Below are positions 1-9,270 of a DNA stretch of 64,000 nt, in pieces. The position numbers and the translations under genes were made by a program. Numbering within the stretch: position 1 is the stretch's first letter; each line of letters starts with the position of its first letter. The notes under the pieces are model-generated. The model had not been told where the DNA came from, did no database searches, and saw only the letters and a program-made list of their open reading frames with translations. The DNA is from Halococcus qingdaonensis (GTDB lineage: Archaea > Halobacteriota > Halobacteria > Halobacteriales > Halococcaceae): NCBI RefSeq assembly GCF_024508235.1, contig NZ_CP101943.1:1488001-1552000 (forward strand), read 5' to 3'.

Positions 1-627
1 CGCACCGACATCGTCGTCAACTTCTCGACAGGTGCGCTCGACGCGCCGCCGGAGGAGCGCATCGAGTACGTTGAGGAGGTCGGGCCGGAGATCGCCGCGC
101 TCAACATGGGGTCGATGAACTACGCGAAATACTCCGACAGTCGGGATGAATTCGTCTTCGACATGGTGTTCGAGAACCCTTTCGACGAGATCCGTCGGTT
201 CGTCACCGCGATGGAGGAAGCGGGCGTGCGCCCGGAGTTGGAGTGTTTCGACACCGGCCATATCGGGAACACGCGACCGCTTCTGGAGCAGGACGAACTC
301 ACTCATCCGCTCCAGTTCAGCCTCATCATGGGTGTCCTGGGCGGGATCCCGGCGACCGTCGAGAACCTGGCTCATCAGGTACGCCAGCTCCCTGCGAGCG
401 CGAACTGGCAGGTGATTGGCATCAGTCGGGATCAGTGGCCGCTCGTCGCCGCGGCGCTCTCGATGGGTGGCAACGTCCGCGTCGGGCTGGAGGACAACTT
501 CTACCTGCCGGACGGCGAGATGGCGACCAACGCCGAACTCGTCGCGCACGCGGCCACGCTCGCCGATTCGGTGGGCCGCGAGCCGGCGACGCCCGACGAG
601 GCACGTGCCATCATGGGGTTGGACTGA
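1..627 (+). CDS. BKACE family (3-keto-5-aminohexanoate cleavage-like) enzyme, 5' partial
   Basis: The gene enters from the left edge: base 1 is already in frame (RTDIVVNFSTGAL) and runs to a TGA at 625-627, giving 208 visible residues of a family that is usually about 280-310 long. The visible part holds NMGSMNYAK, ECFDTGHIGN and a C-terminal VGLEDNFYL, which match the DUF849/BKACE fold of zinc-dependent enzymes that cleave beta-keto acids with acetyl-CoA. The substrate cannot be told; the founding member acts in lysine fermentation. The stop overlaps the next start (TGATG), so it is translationally coupled to the SDR gene behind it. Confidence 0.85.
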   Translation, partial: RTDIVVNFSTGALDAPPEERIEYVEEVGPEIAALNMGSMNYAKYSDSRDEFVFDMVFENPFDEIRRFVTAMEEAGVRPELECFDTGHIGNTRPLLEQDELTHPLQFSLIMGVLGGIPATVENLAHQVRQLPASANWQVIGISRDQWPLVAAALSMGGNVRVGLEDNFYLPDGEMATNAELVAHAATLADSVGREPATPDEARAIMGLD

Positions 628-1433
628 TGGCGGGGCTCGGCCCAACGCCGCCCGTCGAGGAACTCTTCGCCGACGATCTTCTCGCGGCCGAGGTCGCACT
701 CGTGACCGGCGGCGGGACGGGCATCGGCCGGGCGATCGCGCTTGCGCTCGCCGACTGCGGTGCGGACGTGGCCATCGCCAGCCGCGAGCTGGACCACCTC
801 GAACCCGTCGCCGACGAGATCGAAGAGCGAGGGGTCGAGGCGTGCGCGACCACCGTCGACGTCCGCGAGTACGACGCGGTCGAGACGATGGTCGACACGG
901 TGGTCAAGGAGTTCGGCGGCATCGATGTTCTCGTGAACAACGCGGGCGCGAACTTCCTCGGACCGAGCGAATCGCTCACGCCGGGCGGCTGGCGCGCGGT
1001 CGTCGGCACGATCCTGGACGGGACGGCCTACTGCACGTTCGCCGTGGGCGAGCACATGATAGACGAGGGTGGCGGGGCGATCGTCTCGATGGGTGCGACC
1101 AACTCCGTCAGGGGTGCGCCGTATCACGCCCACTCCGGCGCGGGCAAGGCCGGCGTCCACAACCTGATGCAAACCGTGGCAAGCGAGTGGAGCGAGCACG
1201 GCATCCGGGCGAACACGGTCGCGCCGGGGATCGTCGAAACCGAAGGCGTGACCGAGGCCGCCGGCGGCGAACTGCCCGACGCGTTCCTGGACGACGTGCC
1301 CGCCGACCGGTTCGGCACGCCCGCCGACTGCGTTCCTCCTGTACTCTTCCTCGCCAGTCCCGCGGCCGCCTACGTCACCGGCGGCTACTTCACCGTCGAC
1401 GGCGGCCAGCTGCTCGCGCCGACGCCGTTCTGA
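627..1433 (+). CDS. SDR oxidoreductase, 2,4-dienoyl-CoA reductase-like
   Basis: A 268-residue classical short-chain dehydrogenase. The cofactor motif TGGGTGIG is at residues 27-34 and NNAG at 104-107. The usual YxxxK active site is altered: Lys174 is present but the residue four before it is Ser170, in the context HSGAGKAGV. This resembles 2,4-dienoyl-CoA reductases (HAGSAKAAV), which also lack the tyrosine, so a role in unsaturated acyl-CoA breakdown fits the acyl-CoA genes nearby. The ATG at 627 overlaps the stop of the BKACE gene; open frame upstream of it lies inside that gene. The enoyl-substrate role is inference. Confidence 0.85.
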   Translation: MAGLGPTPPVEELFADDLLAAEVALVTGGGTGIGRAIALALADCGADVAIASRELDHLEPVADEIEERGVEACATTVDVREYDAVETMVDTVVKEFGGIDVLVNNAGANFLGPSESLTPGGWRAVVGTILDGTAYCTFAVGEHMIDEGGGAIVSMGATNSVRGAPYHAHSGAGKAGVHNLMQTVASEWSEHGIRANTVAPGIVETEGVTEAAGGELPDAFLDDVPADRFGTPADCVPPVLFLASPAAAYVTGGYFTVDGGQLLAPTPF

Positions 1434-1502
1434 GCGATCCAGAAACCGCGATCGACGAGCGAGTTCCGTGACCGTTAGGCGATCGGCGGCCATCGACCGA
1501 TC

Positions 1503-1916
1503 ATGCCCGGCGGAACGTACACCTTGCTCGTCGTGATGCCCGAGCGCACGACCATCACCGTCGGCGCGCTCGGCGAACACGTCTTCAATCCTGGCTGGTA
1601 CGCCTACACTGGCAGCGCGTTCGGCACGGGCGGGTTCGCGCGTATCGAACGCCACCGTACGGTCGACGACGGCGAGAACGACACCCGTCATTGGCATATC
1701 GACTACCTGCTCGGTCACACAAAAACGACCATTGCAACGGTCGCGCGGACGGCCGACGCGGACGTCGAATGCGCGGTCGCCGACGTGCTTCCCGGCCAGC
1801 CGGTGGCGGGGTTCGGTGCCTCGGACTGTGACTGTGAGTCCCACCTCGCCTTCGACCCCGACCGCGAGCGACTGTGGCGGGCGATACAGGGCGCACACCG
1901 GGCGTTCGCACCTTAG
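1503..1916 (+). CDS. DUF123 GIY-YIG nuclease-like protein
   Basis: 137 residues. The start GTYTLLVVM and the later YAYTGSAFG form the GIY and YIG parts of the motif, followed by an Arg in FARIERH and the conserved HWHIDYLL. This is the archaeal DUF123 family, related to the GIY-YIG endonuclease fold and found alone or fused to endonuclease III. Cellular role unknown; DNA repair is a common guess. A Cys-rich CDCESH stretch near residues 105-110 could bind a metal. It converges with the carboxyltransferase gene on the other strand and overlaps it by 4 bases. Confidence 0.8.
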   Translation: MPGGTYTLLVVMPERTTITVGALGEHVFNPGWYAYTGSAFGTGGFARIERHRTVDDGENDTRHWHIDYLLGHTKTTIATVARTADADVECAVADVLPGQPVAGFGASDCDCESHLAFDPDRERLWRAIQGAHRAFAP

Positions 1917-3613
1917 AACAGGACGGTGCCGTGGTGGCGCGGACGTTCGTCGCGGCGCTTGGTGGCGAACGTGGCGAGGCGGGCTCTCAACTGGTCGCGC
2001 AGATCGCCGGCGGGGAGCAGTTCGTCGACCTCCATGTTCGAGGCCTGGGCCTCGATGTCGACGTAATTCTCGAACTCCTCCTTCGCGCTCTCGACGAACT
2101 GCTCGCGCGCCTCCCCGTCAAGCTCGGCGATCTGCTCGCCGAAGAGGGCGTGGACAGCCGCATCGGGTCCCATCACGGAGATCTCGGCGGACGGGAGCGC
2201 GAGCGTCGCGTCGGCCCCGAAGGCCGGTCCGCACATCGCGTAGATCCCCGCGCCGTAGGCCTTCCTGGTGATGACGCAGAATTTGGGTACTTGTGCGTTC
2301 GCCGTCGCGTAGATGAACTTCCGGCCCTTCCGGAGTACGCCTTCGCGCTCGACCTGCGAGCCGATCATGAACCCCGGCGTGTCGCAGAGATAAATGAGAG
2401 GTATGTTGAAGGCGTCGCAGGTCCAGACGAAACCCGCGCCCTTGTCGGCCGAATCCGGGAAGATCGCCCCGCTGATGCGGTTCGGCTGGTTCGCCACGAT
2501 CCCGACTGGTCGGCCGTCGATGCGCGCCAGCCCCGTCACGAGTTCGGGCGCGAACCGGGGTTTGAGCTCGAAGAACGACTCCCTGTCGACGAGCCGATCG
2601 ATGGAGTCGTGAACGTCGTAGGCCTCGTTCGGCGCTTCCGGAATCACGCCGTCGAGACCCTTCGGGTTCTTCAGCGGCGGAACGGGCGTGCTCTCGGGCG
2701 GTTTCTCGGTGTAGTTCTGCGGGAGATACGAGAGGAGGTCGCGGGCCGTCTCGGCGGCGGCCTGCTCGTCGGGAACGACGAGATCAGCGCTTCCGCTGCG
2801 GGTCGCGTGCACCTCGGGTCCGCCGAGCGACTGCATGTCGACCTCCTCGCCGGTCATCGCCGCGACGATGCGCGGCGAGGCGATCGCCATCCCCGAGATC
2901 CCCTCGACCATGATCAGGAAATCACAGAAGACCGGTGTGTACGCCGAGCCGGCAATGTCGGGGCCGTAGAGCACGCCGATCTGGGGCACCTGTCCCGAGA
3001 GCCGACACTGGTTGTAGAACATCCGCCCGCCGTGATAGCGACCCATGTGGGTGTCGCCCGGGTCGCGCTCGGTGGCGTCTAGGCGCGCGCCGGTCGAGTC
3101 GATCAGCCTGAGCATCGGGATGTCGAGCTCCATCGCGCGCTCCTCGATGCGGATGACCTTCTCGACCCCGTCCTGTCCGAGCGAGCCGGCCTTTACGGTG
3201 TAATCGTTCGCGGTAAAGGCCACCCGTCGGCCGTCGATCAGTCCAATCCCGGTCAGCAGTCCGTCGGCCGCGAGGTCGTCATCGTCGCTGTGGCGCGCGA
3301 ACGTACCGTCCTCGTACTCGATCCGATCGAAGACCATCTCCAGGCGATCGCGAACGAACAGTTTGCCGAGATCCGCGATCTTCCCGTGGCCGCGTTCCGG
3401 CCCGCCCGTGAGGACACCCTCGATATCGTCGCGGAGGCGCTGTTCGCGGTCGGTCATCACCGTGCCGGCCTCGTTCCAGTCGCCCTCGCCGGCGTCGGCG
3501 ACTCGTTCGCCGTCCGCGACGAGTTCGACCGATCGTCCGAGATGCTCCGAGACCGCGGTGGCGAGCGCGCGGGCGGTTTCACCGTCGATTTCCTCGCCGA
3601 CGTCGATCTCCAT
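1913..3613 (-). CDS. acyl-CoA carboxylase, carboxyltransferase subunit
   Basis: 566 residues from the ATG at 3613 (MEIDVGEEID); another ATG seven codons upstream is possible. It has both crotonase-like halves of the biotin-dependent carboxyltransferase family (PccB/MmdA/AccB): an N half with LTGIGLIDGRRVAFTANDYT and GGPEVHATRSG, and a C half with NQPNRISG and LCDTPGFMIGSQVE. It would transfer carboxyl from biotin to acetyl-, propionyl- or methylcrotonyl-CoA. It is longer than usual (about 515) because of an extra N-terminal segment of about 50 residues. No biotin carboxylase gene is in the window, so the partner must be elsewhere. Confidence 0.88.
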   Translation of the reverse strand: MEIDVGEEIDGETARALATAVSEHLGRSVELVADGERVADAGEGDWNEAGTVMTDREQRLRDDIEGVLTGGPERGHGKIADLGKLFVRDRLEMVFDRIEYEDGTFARHSDDDDLAADGLLTGIGLIDGRRVAFTANDYTVKAGSLGQDGVEKVIRIEERAMELDIPMLRLIDSTGARLDATERDPGDTHMGRYHGGRMFYNQCRLSGQVPQIGVLYGPDIAGSAYTPVFCDFLIMVEGISGMAIASPRIVAAMTGEEVDMQSLGGPEVHATRSGSADLVVPDEQAAAETARDLLSYLPQNYTEKPPESTPVPPLKNPKGLDGVIPEAPNEAYDVHDSIDRLVDRESFFELKPRFAPELVTGLARIDGRPVGIVANQPNRISGAIFPDSADKGAGFVWTCDAFNIPLIYLCDTPGFMIGSQVEREGVLRKGRKFIYATANAQVPKFCVITRKAYGAGIYAMCGPAFGADATLALPSAEISVMGPDAAVHALFGEQIAELDGEAREQFVESAKEEFENYVDIEAQASNMEVDELLPAGDLRDQLRARLATFATKRRDERPRHHGTVLF

Positions 3614-3721
3614 GCATATGTCTCGCACCCACATGGTTTCAAACTACTGCGCCGTATCCGCGGTTGCCGTACCGCACAGTTGGGCGTCACGTTTATTCGC
3701 GCCACGGGACTCTCGGGGACA

Positions 3722-4687
3722 ATGGCCCAACGCGAGCGGGCGACGGCCGTCCACCGCATCGAGTTCGATGTCGACTGGCCACCCGGCCACGTCGCGAGCT
3801 ATCTCGTCGACTGCGAGCGGCCGACGCTCGTCGATGCCGGCATGCCGGGCGACGACAGCGAACGCCAGCTCCGCGAGGCGCTCGCGGCCGTCGATTACGA
3901 GCTCGCGGAGATCGACCAGCTCGTCCTCACCCATCCCCACATCGACCACATCGGCCAGACCAACGCCGTGATCGCGGCGGCCGACCCCACCGTCTACGCG
4001 CCCGTCGGGGTCCGCGAGCGGTTCGCGCGCGACAGCGACGATCTCGACGCCGTCGTCGAGGAGACCGCGACGCGCGCCGGTCTGACGGGTGACGACCACG
4101 AACGGGCGGTCGGGATGGCCGTCGAATCGCTCGAACGCAATCGTGATCTCCTCCCGCCGGCCGCGGTCGACGTCTGGGTCGAGGACGGCAACTCGTACGA
4201 CATCGGCGGCATCCCGGTCGACGTGCTCCACACGCCCGGCCATCAGGCAGATCACTGCTGTTTCACGGTCGAACTCGACGGCGAGCGCGCGCTCCTCGCC
4301 GGCGACATGGCCATCGAGTCGTTCCGTCCCGTCACCCTCCACACGGGGCTCGATCGTGGCGTCGACGAGGCTATCGCGGCGTTTTACGGCGCGCTCGACC
4401 GCCTCGCGGCGCTCGATCCGGATCGCGTCTACCCCGGTCACGGCCCCGTTCACACCGATTTCGAGCACACTATCGAGCGCGACCGCCGGAGCCTCGATCG
4501 ACTGCTCGACAACACGGTCGAATCGCTCGACGAGCCACGGACGGCTGCCGACGTCGTCACCCGACGAACGGACGACGACGATCCCACCAATCTCCTCCCC
4601 GAGACGGTCGCGGTGCTCGCCCATCTCGCTGCAAGGGGGAGAATCGAAGCAGAGGTCGTCGACGGCGTTCGCTACTACAGCCGCTGA
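3722..4687 (+). CDS. MBL-fold metallohydrolase (LACTB2-like)
   Basis: 321 residues. The metal-binding HxHxDH motif is intact as THPHIDHIG, followed by HTPGHQADH, LLAGDMAIE and YPGHGPVH, giving the full ligand set of a binuclear metallo-beta-lactamase fold. The C-terminal 60 residues look like the winged-helix tail of LACTB2-type hydrolases. Its place between carboxylase and acyl-CoA synthetase genes suggests hydrolysis of a CoA thioester or similar small ester, but nuclease activity is also known for this group. The ATG at 3722 lies just upstream of the HRIEFDVDWPPGH segment typical of the family's N terminus. Confidence 0.85.
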   Translation: MAQRERATAVHRIEFDVDWPPGHVASYLVDCERPTLVDAGMPGDDSERQLREALAAVDYELAEIDQLVLTHPHIDHIGQTNAVIAAADPTVYAPVGVRERFARDSDDLDAVVEETATRAGLTGDDHERAVGMAVESLERNRDLLPPAAVDVWVEDGNSYDIGGIPVDVLHTPGHQADHCCFTVELDGERALLAGDMAIESFRPVTLHTGLDRGVDEAIAAFYGALDRLAALDPDRVYPGHGPVHTDFEHTIERDRRSLDRLLDNTVESLDEPRTAADVVTRRTDDDDPTNLLPETVAVLAHLAARGRIEAEVVDGVRYYSR

Positions 4688-4706
4688 CGTCGCTCACGCA
4701 CGAACA

Positions 4707-4714
4707 CTTAATAC
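4707..4714 (+). promoter_or_regulatory. TATA-like box of the acyl-CoA synthetase gene
   Basis: CTTAATAC lies 28-35 bases before the ATG at 4742, a usual distance for a leaderless haloarchaeal transcript. It favours ATG 4742 over the in-frame GTG at 4727. Confidence 0.5.
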
Positions 4715-4741
4715 GCCACGCGAGACGTGTCGTACCATACC

Positions 4742-6388
4742 ATGGAGTATCACGACGGCGGCCCCCTTCGACGGATGGGCGACCTCCCGGCGATGGCGGC
4801 CCATCGCTACGGTGAGAAGACGGCATTCGTCGCCTTCGGCGAGGAACAGTCCTACAACGAACTCGACGACGAGGCGAACCGAGTGGCCAACGTCCTCACC
4901 GATCACGGCGTCGAACCGGACGAACGCGTCGGACTGTTCGTCCCGAACACGCTCCAGTTCCCGAGCGCCTACTTCGGGACGATCCGTGCGGGCGCGGTGC
5001 CGATCCCGCTCAACCTACGGATGGATCCCGAGACGCTCGCGTTCGTCCTCGACGATGCGAACGTCGACGCGATGATCGCCTCGCCGTTGCTCGCCGAGGA
5101 GGCGACGGGCCTCGCGGCGGCCGCCGGACTGGAAACGACGTTTCTGCCCGGTGTTGCCGAGGACGGCGTCGTCAACCTCTCGCACGAACTCGATGCGGCG
5201 GGCGACGAGTTCGCGGGGCCGGAACGATCGTTCGACGACGTGGCCTGCCAGCCCTACACCTCCGGGACGACCGGCAAGCCGAAGGGTGTGCTGCTGACAC
5301 ACCAAAATCTCCTCTCGACGATCGAATCGTACGATACGGGCGGTCTCAACGTCGACGCCGAGGATTCGGTGTTGCTCGTCCTCCCCCTGTTCCACATCTA
5401 CGCGCTGAACGCGGTCATGGGCACGTTTCTCTACACGGGCGCAAAGATGGTGCTCCAGCCCCAGCCCGAGGCCCAGCCGATGCTCGACGCCATCGGTGAG
5501 CACGTCATCACCCACTTCGCGGGCGTCCCGGCGATGTACACGATGATGCATCGCGAGTACCGACAGCAACCCGACGAGTACGACCTCTCGTCGCTCGACA
5601 GCGTCACCTGCGCGGCCGCACCGCTCGCGGACGCGACCCGCCGGGAGATCGAGGAGGCCTGGGACGTCCCGATGACCGAGGGTTGGGGGATGACCGAGAC
5701 GTCGCCCGCGGGCACGACCGAGCCCTCGCGCGGGGTGCGCAAGGCCGCGGGTTGCATCGGCCCGCCGGTGCCGAACATCGAGTGCAAGATCGCCGATCCG
5801 GCGACCCGCGAGACGCTCGTCGGCCCCGACGACCTCACTCCGTTCGTCGATCCCGAGATCGACTTCGAGGACGACGAGCGCGTCACCGGCGAGATCGCCG
5901 TCCGCGGCCCGCAGGTGTTCGAGGGCTACTACGAACGCCCGGAGAAAACCGAGCAGGTGTTCGACGACGATGGCTGGTTCTACACCGACGATATCGCGCG
6001 CGTCGACGCCGATGGCTACTTCTGGATGGTCGATCGTGCCGACGACATGCTGATCGTCGGCGGCGAGAACGTCTATCCCGCCGAGGTGGAAGAAGCACTC
6101 TACGACCATCCCGACATCGCTGAAGCCGCGGTCGTCGCCGCTCCTCACGAGGTGAAGGGCGAGGCCCCGGTCGCGTTCGTCGTCGCCGAAGACGGAACCG
6201 AGCTCGGCGAGGACGCCCTTCGGGAGTTCACGCTCGATCACGTCGCGAGCTACGCCCATCCTCGGCGGGTGTTCTTCGTCGACGAACTCCCACGGAGCGC
6301 GACGCGCAAGGTCCAGCGGTACAAGCTCGAAGCCGACGCCACGGAGCGACTCAACGAGCCCCTCCGATCGACCGATGAGGAGTTCTGA
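4742..6388 (+). CDS. AMP-forming acyl-CoA synthetase / ligase
   Basis: 548 residues of the ANL superfamily. The phosphate loop is YTSGTTGKPKGV, then GWGMTETSP, YTDDIARVDADGYF, VDRADDMLIVGGENVYP and, near the C terminus, the catalytic lysine region RSATRKVQRYKLE. It would activate a fatty or aromatic acid to its CoA ester with ATP, at the cytoplasmic face. Its length and motifs are complete. Start set by the TATA-like box upstream; a GTG 15 bases earlier is the alternative. It fits the acyl-CoA catabolic genes around it; the acid used cannot be told. Confidence 0.9.
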   Translation: MEYHDGGPLRRMGDLPAMAAHRYGEKTAFVAFGEEQSYNELDDEANRVANVLTDHGVEPDERVGLFVPNTLQFPSAYFGTIRAGAVPIPLNLRMDPETLAFVLDDANVDAMIASPLLAEEATGLAAAAGLETTFLPGVAEDGVVNLSHELDAAGDEFAGPERSFDDVACQPYTSGTTGKPKGVLLTHQNLLSTIESYDTGGLNVDAEDSVLLVLPLFHIYALNAVMGTFLYTGAKMVLQPQPEAQPMLDAIGEHVITHFAGVPAMYTMMHREYRQQPDEYDLSSLDSVTCAAAPLADATRREIEEAWDVPMTEGWGMTETSPAGTTEPSRGVRKAAGCIGPPVPNIECKIADPATRETLVGPDDLTPFVDPEIDFEDDERVTGEIAVRGPQVFEGYYERPEKTEQVFDDDGWFYTDDIARVDADGYFWMVDRADDMLIVGGENVYPAEVEEALYDHPDIAEAAVVAAPHEVKGEAPVAFVVAEDGTELGEDALREFTLDHVASYAHPRRVFFVDELPRSATRKVQRYKLEADATERLNEPLRSTDEEF

Positions 6389-6399
6389 GCGCGGGCGAA

Positions 6400-6807
6400 C
6401 TACCGTTGGCCCTCGTCGTCGGAGTTCGTAACGAGTGTCGTCGGATCGCTCGTGTCGTCGCCTTGCTGGTCGGTTTCCGACCGGCGTACGTCCGAGTGAT
6501 CGCTGAGCGTCGAGATGTCCGCGACGGCCGTGCCGAGCAGCCGCTTGCCGACACGGATCACCTCGTCGTGGGTGAGTCCGTAGGCCCTCACGGCGACATA
6601 CGCCGCGATGATCGGCAAAACGAGGCTGAAGACGAGTGTGACGGCGAGATGGAAGAGTACGCCAGCCGGCCGCACCGCCGTCACGGCGATCGGGACGAGC
6701 AGCACGAGAGCTGTCAGTACGCCTGCGCCGACCGCGAAGAGCCGCTGGCCCCAGTTGCGGAGTGCGCGCCGCGTCTCGGCGTTCAAAACGGCGTCAGCCT
6801 CAGTCAT
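6400..6807 (-). CDS. two-TM membrane protein of unknown function
   Basis: 135 residues. A short cytoplasmic N terminus with NAETRRALRNWGQR is followed by two strongly hydrophobic helices (about residues 22-44 and 52-74), then an acidic, Ser/Asp/Thr-rich tail. No enzyme motif is visible. It converges with the acyl-CoA synthetase gene, 11 bases away. I do not recognise a named family. Confidence 0.6.
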   Translation of the reverse strand: MTEADAVLNAETRRALRNWGQRLFAVGAGVLTALVLLVPIAVTAVRPAGVLFHLAVTLVFSLVLPIIAAYVAVRAYGLTHDEVIRVGKRLLGTAVADISTLSDHSDVRRSETDQQGDDTSDPTTLVTNSDDEGQR

Positions 6808-6933
6808 GTCGGTTCTTTCCCCTCTGCCATACTGGCCGCTACTCGCTCGTGCGCACTCAAAATTCCGATTGGGGCCGGACGGGAAATGGTGCGCTGCCCG
6901 CCCGCTCGAAACGGCGTGGAAACGTAGTGGCGC

Positions 6934-7185
6934 TCAGTTCTTCAAGATCACCTTGTCGTCGCCGACGGCGTCGATCTGCTCTTCGTCTATCGGGTCGGTG
7001 TCCTGGCCCGATGCATCGCCGAAACCGAGGCGGCTTTTGACCTCGTCGGTGAGGCCCGGATCGAACTCGATCCAGGCCGTGTCGCCCTCGACCTCGGCGA
7101 CGACGCCGATCTGGTCGTCCCGGGCGTCGACGACCGGTTTCCCCTCGTCCTCCGCTGTGATGTTCTTCGGCATCGCGTTTGACAT
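6934..7185 (-). CDS. small PRC-barrel-like protein
   Basis: 83 residues from ATG 7185 (MSNAMPKN); ATG 7173 is equally possible. The pattern ITAEDEGKPVVDARDDQIG ... VVAEVEGDTAWIEFDPG ... LGFGD ... IDEEQIDAVGDDKVIL is the short beta-rich PRC-barrel-like type common in haloarchaea. Such domains bind RNA or proteins in other families (RimM, photosynthetic reaction centre H subunit), but the role of these free-standing ones is unknown. It is a single-gene unit. Confidence 0.65.
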   Translation of the reverse strand: MSNAMPKNITAEDEGKPVVDARDDQIGVVAEVEGDTAWIEFDPGLTDEVKSRLGFGDASGQDTDPIDEEQIDAVGDDKVILKN

Positions 7186-7350
7186 CTTGAGAGCCAGCGG
7201 CAAGTGCGCATGCCAGGTACTTGCAAGCATTACACCGATTTATCGATCGCTCGTCGGTGCTCGCATGGCATGACGAGATCGAAGAACGCCAGTCGTCCAT
7301 CCGATCGGTGAAACCGCCAGAACTGGCCGCAGCACACTGCTAATCGAGAT

Positions 7351-7887
7351 TCAATCCGCTCCGCCTCGGTCGTTCATCGCGTCTTCGAGGACACGCTCGA
7401 CGAACGGATTTTTTCGTTCGGTGTACGTCTCCCGGTCGTCCGGATGTTTTTCCGCCAATTCCCGCTTCAGCGATTCGTACTCCGCCGCAATGTCGGCATT
7501 CTCGCAGAGGGAGTCTCGGAACGCGAGTGTTTCGGCATAGAAATCGCTGTCCCGCTCGGTGAGCGAGAGGTAATGCGTGCGGTTCGAGCGCGGCCCCTTC
7601 GCCAAGAACAGTCGTCCTTGAACATCGCCCGGTCGATGCTCATAGCCGTGCTCTTCGAGGAGCGGAACGAGCGACTCGCGGGCAGCGGAGAGATCGTCGA
7701 GCACAGCTAGCAGGTCGATGACGGGTTTCGCGGCAATCCCCTCGATGGCGGTGCTACCGACGTGTTCGTAGCCGTGGAGTCGATCGCCGGTGCTGGATTC
7801 GAGTCGGTCGACTTTAGTTTCGTACTCTCGTTTCCACTTCGGTTGGTGGGAAACGAGCGTGACGTTGCCGCGCTCCAGACCAATCAT
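7351..7887 (-). CDS. GrpB family (UPF0157) nucleotidyltransferase-fold protein, start displaced by IS
   Basis: 178 residues from ATG 7887. The sequence GYEHVGSTAIEGIAAKPVIDLL is the GrpB hallmark (helical nucleotidyltransferase-like fold, GS motif and Asp), with a further RTHYLSL match. Biochemical role is unknown; some relatives are fused to dephospho-CoA kinase. The start codon lies inside the 5-bp target duplication (7883-7887) of the insertion sequence, so the gene body is intact but everything upstream is now IS DNA. The open frame continuing upstream to 8043 is therefore not native. The transposase reads in the same direction, so read-through could still express it. Confidence 0.8.
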   Translation of the reverse strand: MIGLERGNVTLVSHQPKWKREYETKVDRLESSTGDRLHGYEHVGSTAIEGIAAKPVIDLLAVLDDLSAARESLVPLLEEHGYEHRPGDVQGRLFLAKGPRSNRTHYLSLTERDSDFYAETLAFRDSLCENADIAAEYESLKRELAEKHPDDRETYTERKNPFVERVLEDAMNDRGGAD

Positions 7888-7903
7888 CAGTACCTCGCAA
7901 AGC
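7888..7903 (+). repeat. IS terminal inverted repeat, left
   Basis: CAGTACCTCGCAAAGC, the exact reverse complement of bases 9271-9286. Confidence 0.95.
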
Positions 7904-8072
7904 TCGTCGGCTGACTGCTTCTGAGATGTGAGTTCGATGGAAAATCGGTGCCGAGCAACTGCTGGGAAAGACGATTCGGCATGGAGAGCATCGAGCCTGT
8001 CGCAGTCGGCGGCGGAACGCCGCCGACGCGACAGCGTTGCCACTCGACAAGCGGGCGGTCCTGATCGGTGGA

Positions 8073-9239
8073 TCAGCGCTCGAAGCGCTCGTCAGGTGGC
8101 TTATTCGCGGGGACGGCCCGACGCACGTCGAGGGCCGTCCACGCTGCCCGCGTCACCATGCGGATGAACTCCTCGAACGACCATTCCCATAGGCGACGCC
8201 CGCCACGGCGGGGCGTCGCCACGTACTCCCAGTGCAAATACCGCCAGGCGTTCTGGAAGAGCAGACTGATCACGACGAACAGCAGCCGTTGCGTCGGATC
8301 AGTCGTTGTCGTCGAAATCGTTGTCTTCTCCGCGAGGCGGTAGCTCGATTCGATGCCGAACCGACGGCTGTAGTAGGTCCGCGCCTGTGAGGGCGTCTCG
8401 ATGAACGGCGCGTCCACGGCGTAGCCGTGACGCGCCACGCCGTGCTCGTCGTATCGCCCGTTCTGGTACGTACAGTCGATGTAGACAGGAAATTCGACGG
8501 TCCACTCGTGACCGTCGAATCCCGTTTCGAGGTCGTGAGTGATGGTCCGACTCCACCCCTGACGAAGCTCCGTCTTGATCGCCGCTCCCCACTTGATGAT
8601 CGGAACGACGTAGGCGTAGTTGTGCGCGTGCAGCAGCGTGAGACACTTGCCGTCGTAGAACTCTGAATCGAGATAGACAGCCTTGACCTCGAGGTCAAGG
8701 CCTTCGAGAAGACCGAGGAACTCCGCGAGGACACTGCTGGCGGTGTCGCCGTCTTCGAGACGGCGCACCGCCAGCGTGTAGCGTTTGTTTCGTACGCGCG
8801 CGTAGAGAGTAGCGTAGGCGTGGAACGCGGTCGTGCCACGTTTGGCTTCGGAGTGATAGAGGCCCTCGGTTTCGTCTTCATCACCGTAGTAGGGCCGCAG
8901 GTGGAGGTCAGCGACGACCTCCACCTGCTCGGGAAGAAGTTCGAGCACGTCGCGTTGGAGCAGGAGATTACCGACGGAAGCGACGCCGTCGAGATTGAAC
9001 TTCGTACGGAGGTGATGGAGGACGTTAGTGCCAGAGGGAGCGTCTTCGCTATGCTTGCAGAGCGAAGAGATGGAGGTCCCGTCGGCGCACGCGCCGACGA
9101 GGACTTCGAAGATGTCGTCAGGGTCGATTTCAGCGTTCTCGCCGAGGGTGAGGGAGAACGTGCCAGTGAGAGTGTTGACGAGGAAATTAAGGAGCTGGTC
9201 CTCGTGGATTTCGTCGTCTGCTTGCTGTTTTGTGGTCAC
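8073..9239 (-). CDS. ISH3-family transposase
   Basis: 388 residues, GTG start at 9239. The N terminus (DEIHEDQLLNFLVN, then DDIFEVLVGACADGTSISSL) is characteristic of ISH3 transposases. The DDE catalytic centre is suggested by VVADLHLRPYYGD (first Asp), KAVYLDSEFYDG (second Asp) and RFGIESSYRLAEKT (Glu in the YxxRxxIE-like segment). Full length with no frameshift, so probably functional. The 185 bases between its stop and the left terminal repeat are non-coding. Confidence 0.92.
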   Translation of the reverse strand: MTTKQQADDEIHEDQLLNFLVNTLTGTFSLTLGENAEIDPDDIFEVLVGACADGTSISSLCKHSEDAPSGTNVLHHLRTKFNLDGVASVGNLLLQRDVLELLPEQVEVVADLHLRPYYGDEDETEGLYHSEAKRGTTAFHAYATLYARVRNKRYTLAVRRLEDGDTASSVLAEFLGLLEGLDLEVKAVYLDSEFYDGKCLTLLHAHNYAYVVPIIKWGAAIKTELRQGWSRTITHDLETGFDGHEWTVEFPVYIDCTYQNGRYDEHGVARHGYAVDAPFIETPSQARTYYSRRFGIESSYRLAEKTTISTTTTDPTQRLLFVVISLLFQNAWRYLHWEYVATPRRGGRRLWEWSFEEFIRMVTRAAWTALDVRRAVPANKPPDERFER

Positions 9240-9270
9240 ATCTCCAGCAAGCAGACGTCGCCACTAACCG

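Noticed and set aside
501-1898. A 465-codon open frame on the minus strand
   Set aside because: Antisense to the BKACE, SDR and DUF123 genes; no family similarity.
7888-8043. N-terminal extension of the GrpB protein
   Set aside because: These codons lie inside the insertion sequence, between its terminal repeat and the transposase stop.
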